From Chloroflexus sp. MS-G (lineage in GTDB: Bacteria; Chloroflexota; Chloroflexia; Chloroflexales; Chloroflexaceae): a stretch of 48,309 bases of DNA. The first letter of the stretch is position 1. Each line of letters begins with the position of its first letter. The translations under genes were made by a program, and so were the position numbers. Under the pieces are notes generated by a model. It ran no database searches. It was not told the DNA's origin and saw nothing but the letters and a program-made list of their open reading frames with translations. Where the stretch lies: assembly GCF_000735195.1 (NCBI RefSeq), contig NZ_JPIM01000022.1, forward strand, positions 1 to 48,309. Direction: 5' to 3'. This document shows, in pieces, positions 24,465 to 32,713 of this stretch.

Positions 24465-26312
24465 TTATCGCAGTGCGATGATATAAAGCGTTTCACCACG
24501 CAACGCGGTTGCGCCACTATTCACCTGCATAACCGGCGATGCCTCGTTACTCCAACCAACCAGATACACCTGATCACCGGGAAATCGCGGGCCAGCTTCT
24601 TGTAATAAAATAGACCAAGACATATTTTCTATGACTGCCGTATGGAAAAAGATCGTTCCATCACTAGTGGGCATGAAATCGCGCAAGAAATTATCGTTAC
24701 CGTCTTGCAGATTGATGGTTACTTCAGCACTAGGCGCGAGTTGTCCAATCCACTGCATCTCATTCTGCCATACCAGCATGACATCGTACAAGTCAGTTGA
24801 ACCGGTATTGGTCAGGGTACCGCGCCAACCCTGGTTATTCCTTTCCAGACGATGGCTGAGTTGGATCGGATTGGTTGTGATCTGTTCGACAATCAGGGTG
24901 CGAAAGGCAGACGAATCGAGGACAAGATCAGGAATAGAAACGCCCGTATCGCTATACTCGGTGTCTAATGTGCTTTCCTCGAAACGACGGGGCGCCGAAA
25001 CCAATGCCGACTCTGCAAAGGTGAACGTATAACGCTGCCGTTGGGGGGCAAAGACGCCTACCACCGTTGTCGCAAGCGCCGAGGGACTCCCACTCGCCGT
25101 CTGCATGATTGACAACTGAACCAATTGCACTTGCCCACCACGGAGGAGATAGCCCATCGTAAAGGTTCCGCCGAGGAAGGCAACGATGAGCAGCGGCGTA
25201 GAGACCCAGGCCCATTCCAGTCGCCGCCAGCGGCGCAGGATCAGGAACTGGATCGGCCCGATTACAACAATGTAGGCGCCGATGAGCAGCAGGAGGGTCG
25301 CGGTTGAAGGTTGCTGGAACAAGGGGATGTTCAACTGCCTCCAGGGCAAATCGGTGAACTTTTTGCGCAGCTCAGGGCCTATGGCGATACGTGGCTGAAC
25401 CGACAGAACGTTTGTCCACAGATTGCGCTCAGCCGGTGAGGCACGGAGTGCTCCCAGATCGAATGCGGCAAAGATGATTGTACCGGCGCCAACTTCCCGC
25501 CGACTGATCAGACCATCGTTTGTCACCGATCGGGCGTCAGGGCGTAATGTGACCGTGTTGGCGGTCAGATCAGGGACAAAGTTGCTTAAGCCAGTTAGAC
25601 TACTGACCTGCTCGAGCGCAGCCACTGAAACCCCACGCTGCAAAGCGCCTACCGTAACCGGCAACATATCGGCGAAGGCACGGATCGCTGTTTCACCTGC
25701 TGCACCACCACCAACCAGGAGCGTTCCCCCTTGTTGCACCCAACTCAACAGCGCAGCCCGCTGTTCGGCGCGCAAGTCGGTGGTCAGATCACGTACCGCG
25801 ATCACGTCAAATGCTGCCAACAAGAGCGGATCATCCGCAATCAACGCAGGGTCAAACGGGAGCACTGCAAAGTTGGCAGTTGAAAGACTGCTCAATACTG
25901 CCGGATCGCTGCTAAGCAAGCCGAGCGTGTACAGATCATCACGGAGCGGGTTTAGGGGAACTTGTTGCCGCCCTACTTCAACCCCATCGGCTGTCGCCAT
26001 GAGCAATGCCTGGCGGGTTTCTGAGTGTACCACTGGGAAGACAATCCGCTTACGGGCACCGCCGGGTAAATCAATCCGATAGCGTTGCGTAGACCCTCGA
26101 TCACTGAGACTACGCCACTCGAGCGTAAGCTGTCGATCAGCGCCATCGTTGGTCAGCGTAATCCAGACCGGAAACCAGTAGCCGGGGCGATAGGTTCCTT
26201 CGCCATCAATCCCGGCCTGCACAGCAATGGTTATCGGTGAGGGTTGTTGTGCGGCGATCGGTGTAGGAACCATCACCAGTACGAGCAGGCACAGCAGGAT
26301 GAAGCGTCTCAT
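24465..26312 (-). CDS. Large signal-peptide membrane protein, glutamine-amidotransferase-like fold
   Basis: The 615-residue protein begins with a signal peptide (MRRFILLCLLVLVMVPTPIA). A beta-sandwich-like domain lies at about 30-120. A class I amidotransferase-like fold, without an obvious catalytic triad, lies at about 125-310 (LGLLSSDPAVLSSL, RDLTTDLRAEQRAALLSWVQ, QGGTLLVGGG). Two membrane spans sit at about 345-405, and a further extracytoplasmic beta domain of about 200 residues ends the protein. This layout resembles auxiliary proteins of ABC exporters of the GldG/DUF4350 kind. It overlaps the preceding gene by ATGA and precedes the ATPase by 30 bp, forming one operon. The role in transport, surface assembly or gliding is inference. 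Confidence 0.7.
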   Translation of the reverse strand: MRRFILLCLLVLVMVPTPIAAQQPSPITIAVQAGIDGEGTYRPGYWFPVWITLTNDGADRQLTLEWRSLSDRGSTQRYRIDLPGGARKRIVFPVVHSETRQALLMATADGVEVGRQQVPLNPLRDDLYTLGLLSSDPAVLSSLSTANFAVLPFDPALIADDPLLLAAFDVIAVRDLTTDLRAEQRAALLSWVQQGGTLLVGGGAAGETAIRAFADMLPVTVGALQRGVSVAALEQVSSLTGLSNFVPDLTANTVTLRPDARSVTNDGLISRREVGAGTIIFAAFDLGALRASPAERNLWTNVLSVQPRIAIGPELRKKFTDLPWRQLNIPLFQQPSTATLLLLIGAYIVVIGPIQFLILRRWRRLEWAWVSTPLLIVAFLGGTFTMGYLLRGGQVQLVQLSIMQTASGSPSALATTVVGVFAPQRQRYTFTFAESALVSAPRRFEESTLDTEYSDTGVSIPDLVLDSSAFRTLIVEQITTNPIQLSHRLERNNQGWRGTLTNTGSTDLYDVMLVWQNEMQWIGQLAPSAEVTINLQDGNDNFLRDFMPTSDGTIFFHTAVIENMSWSILLQEAGPRFPGDQVYLVGWSNEASPVMQVNSGATALRGETLYIIALR

Positions 26313-27859
26313 GCGGAAGGTTGCTCCTTCGATTCAGCCGGTAGCTGTTCTGCCAGAGCGATCGTGGTTCCGTTTGCCGGCATTAACTCGTTGTGTCGTT
26401 GTTGGGCGAGATGGTAGTGGCGCAGCAGTTCCAGCATATCGTTAAGTGAACGCTCTTTATCAACACGCTTAAACATCACGTAATAGTCATTGATCATCGC
26501 CACCACATCTCGCGGTTTTGGCACGTGCAAGAAGGTAAACTTCCCACCGCTACCGGCTGTCTCTACCACCACATCACCGTAGCCGAGGAAGTTACTGATA
26601 AACGTCGTCTCAAAAGAGACATTGGTGATAGCGCCAAGGCTGGCGGCACGGCGATCCTCTGGCCCAAACGGTTTCTTCTCAATATCGATGATGTTCGTCG
26701 GAGTGAGGATGTACATATCGTTCCGAAAATCTTCAATTTCCCAGGCCGACCAGGCCAGAAATGCGATCAGAATCGCAATAATGAACACGGTTAGCCACGG
26801 CCCTGGCAATAAGCCCCAGCTTCCCAATAAGATCACGATCATCCAACCCACAAACAGCATGGCAACAGGGGGAGCAATCCCCTGTAGTAGAAACAACCAG
26901 TGTTTCCGCCAGATAATAGTCTCTTTCTCCGGTTGCACTTCAGGGTTGGGTGGTAATAACCAACTGAGCCAGGGCCAGCGTGTTGGGTTTGCCGGGAGTG
27001 AGCGTTTGGTGCGTGGTGGAGGCTCATTGTAGACTTTTGTCTCTATCAATGTAGCCAAATCTTGCTCGCCACGTTTGCGGCGATTTTCGTTAACCTGGGC
27101 CATAATCCGGCGCTGCATCTCCTTGGGGTTCCGCGCACCGTGAAAGACAATGTTGCCACCAATGCGGGCCGATTTCACTTCAATGGTACCGTACTGAAAC
27201 CAGTGTTGGGGATAGGTCTTGGTCGCGGCAAAAACATCTTGAACTTCCTCAATAAAAATCTGCTGTTGCACGCGCTGTTCGAGCAAACGTGGGATGAAGA
27301 CTTGATCATTATCGTAAACCACCCGACGATTGGTGAGGATCAGTTCATCGTTTAACCAGTCGTACACGACGAAGAAAATCGAGAAGAGGCTGACGGTTGC
27401 CAGGCCGATCAAAAGCAGGTTGATCGAATCGAACGCCTGACCAAAAAAACGACCGGGATCAATATAGAAGATACGTCCTCCGTTGTACCGAAACCAGATC
27501 AGAGCCAGGATAGCCAGATTAGCGGCCAACAACACCCGACCTGGATTCGGGTCTTTACCACCACGTACCCACAACGCGACCCAGAAGAGGATCAATACCG
27601 CCTCGATCAGCACCAGGATGATGTTGAAGAGATCAAAACCGGTCGGCTCACCAGTGTTAGACACCAGAAAACCACCACCGATGGCGCGGTAGATCGCAAT
27701 ACCGCCGAAGAAGCAGATACTGAGCAGAGGGATGATCAGCCGTGAGAGAAGAATGATCCAGTGCCGACCGGTCACGTAGAGAATCTGCTCATTCTCTGCC
27801 AGGTCAAGTGCACTGTCGGCATCTTCGTAGAGTAACCGGTCAAGAAACTTTCCCGCCAT
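26309..27859 (-). CDS. Membrane protein with PH-like domains
   Basis: The 516-residue polytopic protein starts at ATG 27859, which has GAGGGAG upstream; an earlier in-frame ATG at 27952 is less likely. It shows two hydrophobic groups (about 30-170, then 305-365) and two bacterial PH-like (bPH2/DUF304-type) stretches, recognised from NDELILTNRRVVYDNDQVF and DMYILTPTNIIDIEKKPFG. Each has the typical strand with a valine or isoleucine-rich element followed by a helix. Such proteins are membrane-surface scaffolds. Its stop overlaps the start of the next gene by ATGA, so it is the first gene of the operon ending in the ABC ATPase. Confidence 0.8.
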   Translation of the reverse strand: MAGKFLDRLLYEDADSALDLAENEQILYVTGRHWIILLSRLIIPLLSICFFGGIAIYRAIGGGFLVSNTGEPTGFDLFNIILVLIEAVLILFWVALWVRGGKDPNPGRVLLAANLAILALIWFRYNGGRIFYIDPGRFFGQAFDSINLLLIGLATVSLFSIFFVVYDWLNDELILTNRRVVYDNDQVFIPRLLEQRVQQQIFIEEVQDVFAATKTYPQHWFQYGTIEVKSARIGGNIVFHGARNPKEMQRRIMAQVNENRRKRGEQDLATLIETKVYNEPPPRTKRSLPANPTRWPWLSWLLPPNPEVQPEKETIIWRKHWLFLLQGIAPPVAMLFVGWMIVILLGSWGLLPGPWLTVFIIAILIAFLAWSAWEIEDFRNDMYILTPTNIIDIEKKPFGPEDRRAASLGAITNVSFETTFISNFLGYGDVVVETAGSGGKFTFLHVPKPRDVVAMINDYYVMFKRVDKERSLNDMLELLRHYHLAQQRHNELMPANGTTIALAEQLPAESKEQPSA

Positions 27860-28029
27860 AGCGCGGTCTCCCTCGCTGGTTGCCTGCGACCATCGTATGC
27901 GTGCGCAGGAGCGGTGGTGCAGAGGGTTCATCCCTCTGAAACTGCTCTGCACCCATCACCATCGGCGACTTTACGGGTTCGCTGATGGTGGCAGGCGGCA
28001 CAGGTCCGCACGCTTCCCCTGCGCAATCC

Positions 28030-28725
28030 TCACTCTGTGCGCCTGTTGCTCTGCTCAGTACCGTTCACCAACTGATGCAACACCCACTCTACCTCTTCGG
28101 CCGGTGTAAGTCCATCGTTCACCAGTATGATAGCATCGGCAGCCGGTTGCGAAACATGGGCATCAAGCGCATCACGTTCGGCTAGGGCAGCAGCAACCTG
28201 TTCCAGCGACGTATCGATATTGCGGCTGCGCAGCTCGGCCAGTCGTCGCCGGGCACGTTCGGTTAATGAGGCCTGCAAGTAGATTTTGAGATCGGCATCA
28301 GGCATCACCACTGTGCCAATATCGCGACCGACCATCACCACTTGCCCCCGCCGACCGATGGCTTGTTGCTGACGGATCATCTCGCGTCGTACAGCCGGAA
28401 AACGTGCCGTTCGTGAGACGATCCGTTCGACCTCCGGTGTGCGAATGGCCCAGGTGACGTCTTCACCATCGACCAGAACTGTATATTGCCGACCATCGGG
28501 AACGGTCGGCGCTGTGACATCAATCGTGAGGCGATGGGCCAGCGCGGTAAGGGCATCTTCATCGTCAGGATTGATACCGGCCCGTAGTGCGGCCAGCGCC
28601 AGCGCACGGTACATCACACCGGTATCGAAGTAAAGATAACCCAGCTCAGCCGCCAGTAAAGCGCCTAATGTGCTCTTACCGGCAGCCGATTGACCATCAA
28701 TTGCGATTGTTCGTGGTAGGCGCAT
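28030..28725 (-). CDS. cmk: Cytidylate kinase
   Basis: This 231-residue kinase phosphorylates CMP and dCMP to the diphosphates. The P-loop is GQSAAGKST at residues 11-19. YFDTGVMYRALALAALRAG matches the CMP-binding segment, and TPEVERIVSRTARFPAVRRE, then VVMVGRDIGTVVMPDADLKI, are typical. The length is normal. It lies 33 bp downstream of guaA on the same strand, so the two nucleotide-metabolism genes form a small operon. Confidence 0.95.
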   Translation of the reverse strand: MRLPRTIAIDGQSAAGKSTLGALLAAELGYLYFDTGVMYRALALAALRAGINPDDEDALTALAHRLTIDVTAPTVPDGRQYTVLVDGEDVTWAIRTPEVERIVSRTARFPAVRREMIRQQQAIGRRGQVVMVGRDIGTVVMPDADLKIYLQASLTERARRRLAELRSRNIDTSLEQVAAALAERDALDAHVSQPAADAIILVNDGLTPAEEVEWVLHQLVNGTEQSNRRTE

Positions 28726-28758
28726 AGCTCTATTGTAGCATGGGGCTGCCGTGTGTGG

Positions 28759-30300
28759 CTACTCCCACTCAATCGTTGCCGGTGGCTTCGATGAAATGTC
28801 GTACACGACCCGATTGACACCTTCGACTTCGTTGACGATGCGGCTACTGACACGAGACAGGAGTTCGTAGGGTAAACGTGCCCAGTCGGCAGTCATGTAA
28901 TCCTCGGTGGTGATCGCCCGCAACGCGATTGTCACCCCATACGAGCGCCCATCTCCCATAACGCCAACGCTCTGCACCGGCAGGAGTACCGCGAAGGCCT
29001 GTTGAGTAGCTCGATAATAGCCACTGGCGCGTAACTCTTCCAGAAAGATCTTATCGGCCTGGCGCAACGTTTCAAGACGTTCCCAGGTCACTGCCCCAAC
29101 GATCCGCACCGCCAGCCCTGGCCCAGGGAAGGGATGCCGCCAAACCCACTCTTCAGGCAGGCCGAGCTGCAAGCCGGCAGCGCGCACTTCATCCTTAAAG
29201 AGGTAGCGGAGCGGTTCCACCAGCTTGAGTTGCATATCTGCCGGTAAACCACCCACGTTGTGATGAGTTTTGATTTTAGCCGCCTTTGGTCGGTCAGGCG
29301 CCGTTGATTCGATCACATCGGGATAGAGCGTACCCTGGGCCAGAAATTCAACTCCTTGTAAGGCACGAGCTTCTCGCTCGAAGATGCGAATAAACTTCTC
29401 ACCGATAATCTTGCGTTTTTGTTCGGGATCAACGACCCCTTCGAGCGCAGATAAAAACTCTTCGCGCGCATCGACGGCAATCAGGGGTACGTGAAAGTGC
29501 TCGCGGAAGGTGGTGATCACCTGTTCAGCTTCACCGGCGCGTAACAGACCATTATCCACAAAGACGCAGGTCAACCGATCACCAATGGCCCGATGGATGA
29601 TCAATGCCGCCACCGCCGAATCGACCCCTCCAGAAAGCGCGCAGATCACACGGCCCTCGTCACCAACCTGTGCCCGGACACGCTCGATAGCCTCGGCCAC
29701 GAAGTTGACCGGTTGCCATTCCGGGCGGGCACCGCACAGGCGGGCAAAATTGTTCAGGATCGTCCGTCCGTAAACGGTGTGTACCACCTCTGGGTGAAAC
29801 TGCACGCCGTACCAGCGCCGCTGATCGTCGGCTATTGCGGCGAAAGGGGTGGCTGGATTGGCAGCAATGGCTGTAAAGCCGGTCGGCAACTGCTCGATCC
29901 GATCACCGTGGCTCATCCAGACCGGTTGCTCGGTCGGCGTATCGGCGAACAGCGGATGCGGACGGGTAACTGTGATCATCGCCGGGCCATATTCACGTCC
30001 GGTCGGGCGCGTGACGATGCCGCCGAGGGTGTGGCTGATTAACTGCATACCGTAGCAAATGCCGAGCACCGGCAGGTCGCTCGCTACCAACCAGGTCGGC
30101 AAGGCAGGCGCGCCCGGCTCGTAGACGCTGGCTGGGCCACCGCTCAATACGATTCCCACCGGCGATAGGGATCGCACCTGAGTCTCTGGGGCATCGTAGG
30201 GAAGGAGTTCGCTATAATATCCCAATTCGCGCAGCCGTCGCACAATAAGCTGTGCGGTCTGCGAACCAAAGTCGAGCACGGGTATACTGTGTGTTGTCAT
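28759..30300 (-). CDS. guaA: GMP synthase (glutamine-hydrolysing)
   Basis: The 513-residue enzyme converts XMP to GMP with glutamine and ATP. The glutaminase domain has [18 protein letters not shown], the nucleophile C82 (GICYGMQL) and the catalytic HPE ([10 protein letters not shown]). The ATP-pyrophosphatase P-loop is [12 protein letters not shown] near residue 230. The C-terminal dimerisation part has the [20 protein letters not shown] region and ends PPATIEWE. The ATG at 30300 is chosen over an upstream TTG at 30351, since AGGA precedes it. A strong extended -10 promoter lies about 130 bp upstream. Confidence 0.97.
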   Translation of the reverse strand: MTTHSIPVLDFGSQTAQLIVRRLRELGYYSELLPYDAPETQVRSLSPVGIVLSGGPASVYEPGAPALPTWLVASDLPVLGICYGMQLISHTLGGIVTRPTGREYGPAMITVTRPHPLFADTPTEQPVWMSHGDRIEQLPTGFTAIAANPATPFAAIADDQRRWYGVQFHPEVVHTVYGRTILNNFARLCGARPEWQPVNFVAEAIERVRAQVGDEGRVICALSGGVDSAVAALIIHRAIGDRLTCVFVDNGLLRAGEAEQVITTFREHFHVPLIAVDAREEFLSALEGVVDPEQKRKIIGEKFIRIFEREARALQGVEFLAQGTLYPDVIESTAPDRPKAAKIKTHHNVGGLPADMQLKLVEPLRYLFKDEVRAAGLQLGLPEEWVWRHPFPGPGLAVRIVGAVTWERLETLRQADKIFLEELRASGYYRATQQAFAVLLPVQSVGVMGDGRSYGVTIALRAITTEDYMTADWARLPYELLSRVSSRIVNEVEGVNRVVYDISSKPPATIEWE

Positions 30301-30433
30301 GGAACGTTCCTGATAAAGGGAAAGGCTCTTGCCCTCCTTGAGAACCAGCAAGCCTCAGCGAGGCTGCTGCGCGTCGTTACTTTCTGCCGATAGCGCTTCG
30401 TGAGAACTTTCGATCTGGCGCGTTACTATCGGC

Positions 30434-30439
30434 ATTATA
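30434..30439 (-). promoter_or_regulatory. guaA: Extended -10 promoter of guaA-cmk
   Basis: On the minus strand the sequence reads TTGTTATAATG, a perfect TATAAT with TGT just upstream, so an extended -10. The resulting leader is about 130 nt and contains a small hairpin (AGCCTCGCTGAGGCT, about 30351-30366). No known riboswitch motif is recognised in it. Confidence 0.6.
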
Positions 30440-30454
30440 ACAAATTTTATCTAA

Positions 30455-30474
30455 GAGTATGATCAAAAACCTGG
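30455..30474 (-). repeat. Dispersed repeat core, reverse orientation
   Basis: GAGTATGATCAAAAACCTGG is the reverse of the core GGTTTTTGATCAGGCTC. It marks the left edge of the repeat region and faces the forward copies at 30760 and 31160. Confidence 0.65.
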
Positions 30475-30540
30475 ATAGTTGATGCGGTTCTGCAATGGCA
30501 TTCCAAACGATAGGTACCGGATCGTTGCGGATGAGAACCG

Positions 30541-31564
30541 TTGGCCGGCAGGGGATGCGTCACCCTTCCGCGATGGGAGGGGTGTGCAACGTATTCCGTC
30601 CCGGTGCTGCGGCGCACGGCTAGCGCGCCCTCCCCTTCCCCCTGGCCCCCTTCCGCTCCCACACGGGGAGCGGAAGGGGGGACGTGGGGGGCTGGCGCGA
30701 AAGCCTGTTGGCCCGCGCACGCAATGGTCGGAGATGCCCGGTACGAGCCTCATGCAACATCCGGGTTTTTAATCAGGCTCTCATACTAGTCAAGCAGAAC
30801 GGTGGATCAGCGAGGGGGCAGCACTCTCTGCTGTGGTTTACCGATGCACCAGCCTGGGTACGCGGGCCTCTGGCCCGCCGGTGCGGCGAATGGTTGGAAC
30901 CGATTGGGAAGCGATCAGCGCCGTAATGGTTAGGGAAACGTTGGCGGGTAAGGTATGCGTCTCCGTGATGAGCTGGAAGAGGGTTGCACCGGTGTCAGCG
31001 TTGGTGCTGCGGCGCACGGCTAGCGCGCCCTCCCCTTCCCCCTGGCCCCCTTCCGCTCCCACACGGGGAGCGGAAGGGGGGACGTGGGGGGCTGGCGCGA
31101 AAGCCTGTTGGCCCGCGCACGCAATGGTCGGAGATGCCCGGTACGAGCCTCATGCAACATCCGGGTTTTTGATCAGGCTCTCATACTAGTCAAGCAGAAC
31201 GGTGGATCAGCGAGGGGGCAGCACTCTCTGCTGTGGTTTACCGATGCACCAGCCTGGGTACGCGGGCCTCTGGCCCGCTGGTGCGGCGAATGGTTGGAAC
31301 CGATTGGGAAGCGATCAGCGCCGTAATGGTTAGGGAACCGTTGGCGGGTAAGGTATGCGTCGCCCTTCCGCGATGGGAGGGGTGTGCAACGTCTTCCGTC
31401 CCGGTGCTGCGGCGCACGGCTGGCACGCCCTCCCCTTCCCCCTGGCCCCCTTCCGCTCCCACACGGGGAGCGGAAGGGGGGAGGGTTGGTCCCCTCACGC
31501 AATGGTCGCACGGGTTAGGTACTTGCCCAATGAGAAATCTGGGTTTTTGAACAGGCTCTGAGAG
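30541..31564. repeat. Tandem array of 400-bp repeats
   Basis: The landmark GGTGCTGCGGCGCACGGCT starts at 30603, 31003 and 31403 (the third reads CACGGCTGG), a period of exactly 400 bp. Units 1 and 2 are nearly identical for about 360 bp; the third is partial and diverges after about 31482. Each unit holds the perfect 15-bp hairpin and a forward copy of the dispersed core at its end. The part before unit 1 (30541-30602) matches the part before unit 3 at an 800-bp offset, while that before unit 2 differs. No gene is credible inside it; predicted frames are shadows of the repeats. Confidence 0.92.
30646..30680. repeat. Perfect 15-bp stem-loop in array unit 1 (also units 2, 3)
   Basis: CCCCCTTCCGCTCCC pairs with GGGAGCGGAAGGGGG around the loop ACACG. 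Identical structures occur 400 and 800 bp further on (31046-31080 and 31446-31480). Confidence 0.9.
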
Positions 31565-31660
31565 ATTGGCAACAACGGCGTATGCCACAACTGCGATGAG
31601 GCACGTATGCAGGATAAGTGAAGATCCCCAGACAAGGGGTTAAAAATAGGTCCGAGGTCG

Positions 31661-31702
31661 GTCTCCCGTTGGGGTGAAACATGTTTCGCCCCAACGGGAG
31701 AC
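31661..31702. repeat. Near-perfect 42-bp palindrome
   Basis: The sequence GTCTCCCGTTGGGG, TGAAACATGTTTC, and CCCCAACGGGAGAC reads the same on both strands except for one T/C mismatch pair. It has no loop, so a full cruciform or hairpin is possible. It lies downstream of the CBM48-type gene, 36 bp beyond its stop, and may terminate its transcript, although there is no U-run. Confidence 0.9.
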
Positions 31703-31737
31703 GGGGCCGTAGGTGAAAAGGTGCTGCATCAGGCCAC

Positions 31738-32127
31738 TTACCCGTTTGAGACCAGGCGCAGCCGCGGCGGGAATGACATCAGTGCCGGTTTTTGACCGAC
31801 GGCCTGCTCGGCTTCAGGTTCGGAATCGGCAAAGATCGTTGTGTCAACGACGGAATTGTCACCACCGTAGGGATTGGGAACGTAGCCATCGGCGTTCCAG
31901 TCGTTGTGCCATTCGTTATCGTTAACGAGATAGCGGTACTGGTAGATGCGACCGGCGTCGAGGTCGAGTGTGACCATCCAGCCGTGTTCGGTGGCACGTA
32001 AGGGGGTGGCACGTGGGTTCCAGCCGTTAAAGTCGCCGACGAGGTGAATGGTATCAGCCCATATCGCGGCGGGGAGCGAAAAGGTTACACGTACTTTACC
32101 GGCCGGGCCGATCTGTTTCGTTATCAT
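31738..32127 (-). CDS. CBM48 / isoamylase N-terminal-like glycan-binding protein
   Basis: The 129-residue protein is a single early-set beta-sandwich, of the AMPK-glycogen-binding (CBM48) type: VRVTFSLPAAIWADTIHLVG, DFNGWNP near residue 33, then YRYLVNDNEWHNDWNADGY with tryptophans for stacking on glucan, and NPYGGDNSVV. No catalytic domain follows, so it probably binds glycogen or a similar glucan. The last 30 residues are polar and probably disordered. An extended -10 lies 60 bp upstream. It lies at the left edge of the accessory region, with unusual repeats beside it. Confidence 0.85.
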   Translation of the reverse strand: MITKQIGPAGKVRVTFSLPAAIWADTIHLVGDFNGWNPRATPLRATEHGWMVTLDLDAGRIYQYRYLVNDNEWHNDWNADGYVPNPYGGDNSVVDTTIFADSEPEAEQAVGQKPALMSFPPRLRLVSNG

Positions 32128-32184
32128 GCCAAACTCCTTTGTTGGGCTGATTCTTCGACAACGCTGTCTCTTTGTTTATGTGCA

Positions 32185-32190
32185 ATTATA
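32185..32190 (-). promoter_or_regulatory. Extended -10 promoter of the CBM48 gene
   Basis: On the minus strand the sequence reads TGCTATAAT, a perfect -10 with TGn. It is 58 bp from the ATG at 32127. The same extended form recurs at the epimerase and guaA genes in this window. Confidence 0.55.
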
Positions 32191-32199
32191 GCATGCGCG

Positions 32200-32713
32200 A
32201 GAATGACATATCGATAACAATGAGTAGTATTTTGACCATTGATATTTGTGTTGCTGCGAAGGTGAATACGGCCCTTTCCAACTCGTGCCGTTTAGCGCCT
32301 CTCCGCAAGTGTTGTATTCCACAATTCACGCTCACATGCGCGCCGATAGGCGTTACCGGCCATACGGCAATCATTGGCGTGCGGTGGTACGCTGAACTGT
32401 GCGTCGGCGTCTTGTGACTACTTACCGGCCGCGTGCCCACAAAGAGCGGTAGAGGTCAGGCGAAGGTGAGTGAACATTTCTCGCCGCCGCTTTTTCCCAC
32501 GGCGGGGTTGTGTACACGATTGAAGCCGGGAACCGTTTGCTGCTGCTATCGGCTTGTATGTTTTTGACCACATGGTTTCTGGTGTAAAATAGTGCTGATA
32601 CCTTGAGAAAAACGCTGGTGTCATCACAGATAACCTGGCGATACCCTGTACTTACATTTAGATGGGCGGCTTTTCAGCCGGTCGAATCATCTACTGTCTG
32701 TGAGGTTCAGCCA
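32200..32713. other. Intergenic region before the helicase gene
   Basis: No gene or RNA is seen. A possible promoter for the helicase is TTGACC (32564-32569) with TAAAAT (32585-32590), but the spacer is 15 bp, which is short. Confidence 0.4.

Noticed and set aside
30301..30433. Possible guanine or PRPP riboswitch in the guaA leader
   Set aside because: Only a small hairpin is visible. No conserved purine or PRPP riboswitch core could be identified.
30479..31588. Many open frames of 60-118 residues within the 400-bp repeat array
   Set aside because: They repeat the array sequence in all frames, have no family resemblance and no ribosome-binding sites. They are shadows of the GC-rich repeats.
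30301..31737. CRISPR array
   Set aside because: Repeats are 400 bp and adjacent, without short unique spacers, and no cas genes are present.
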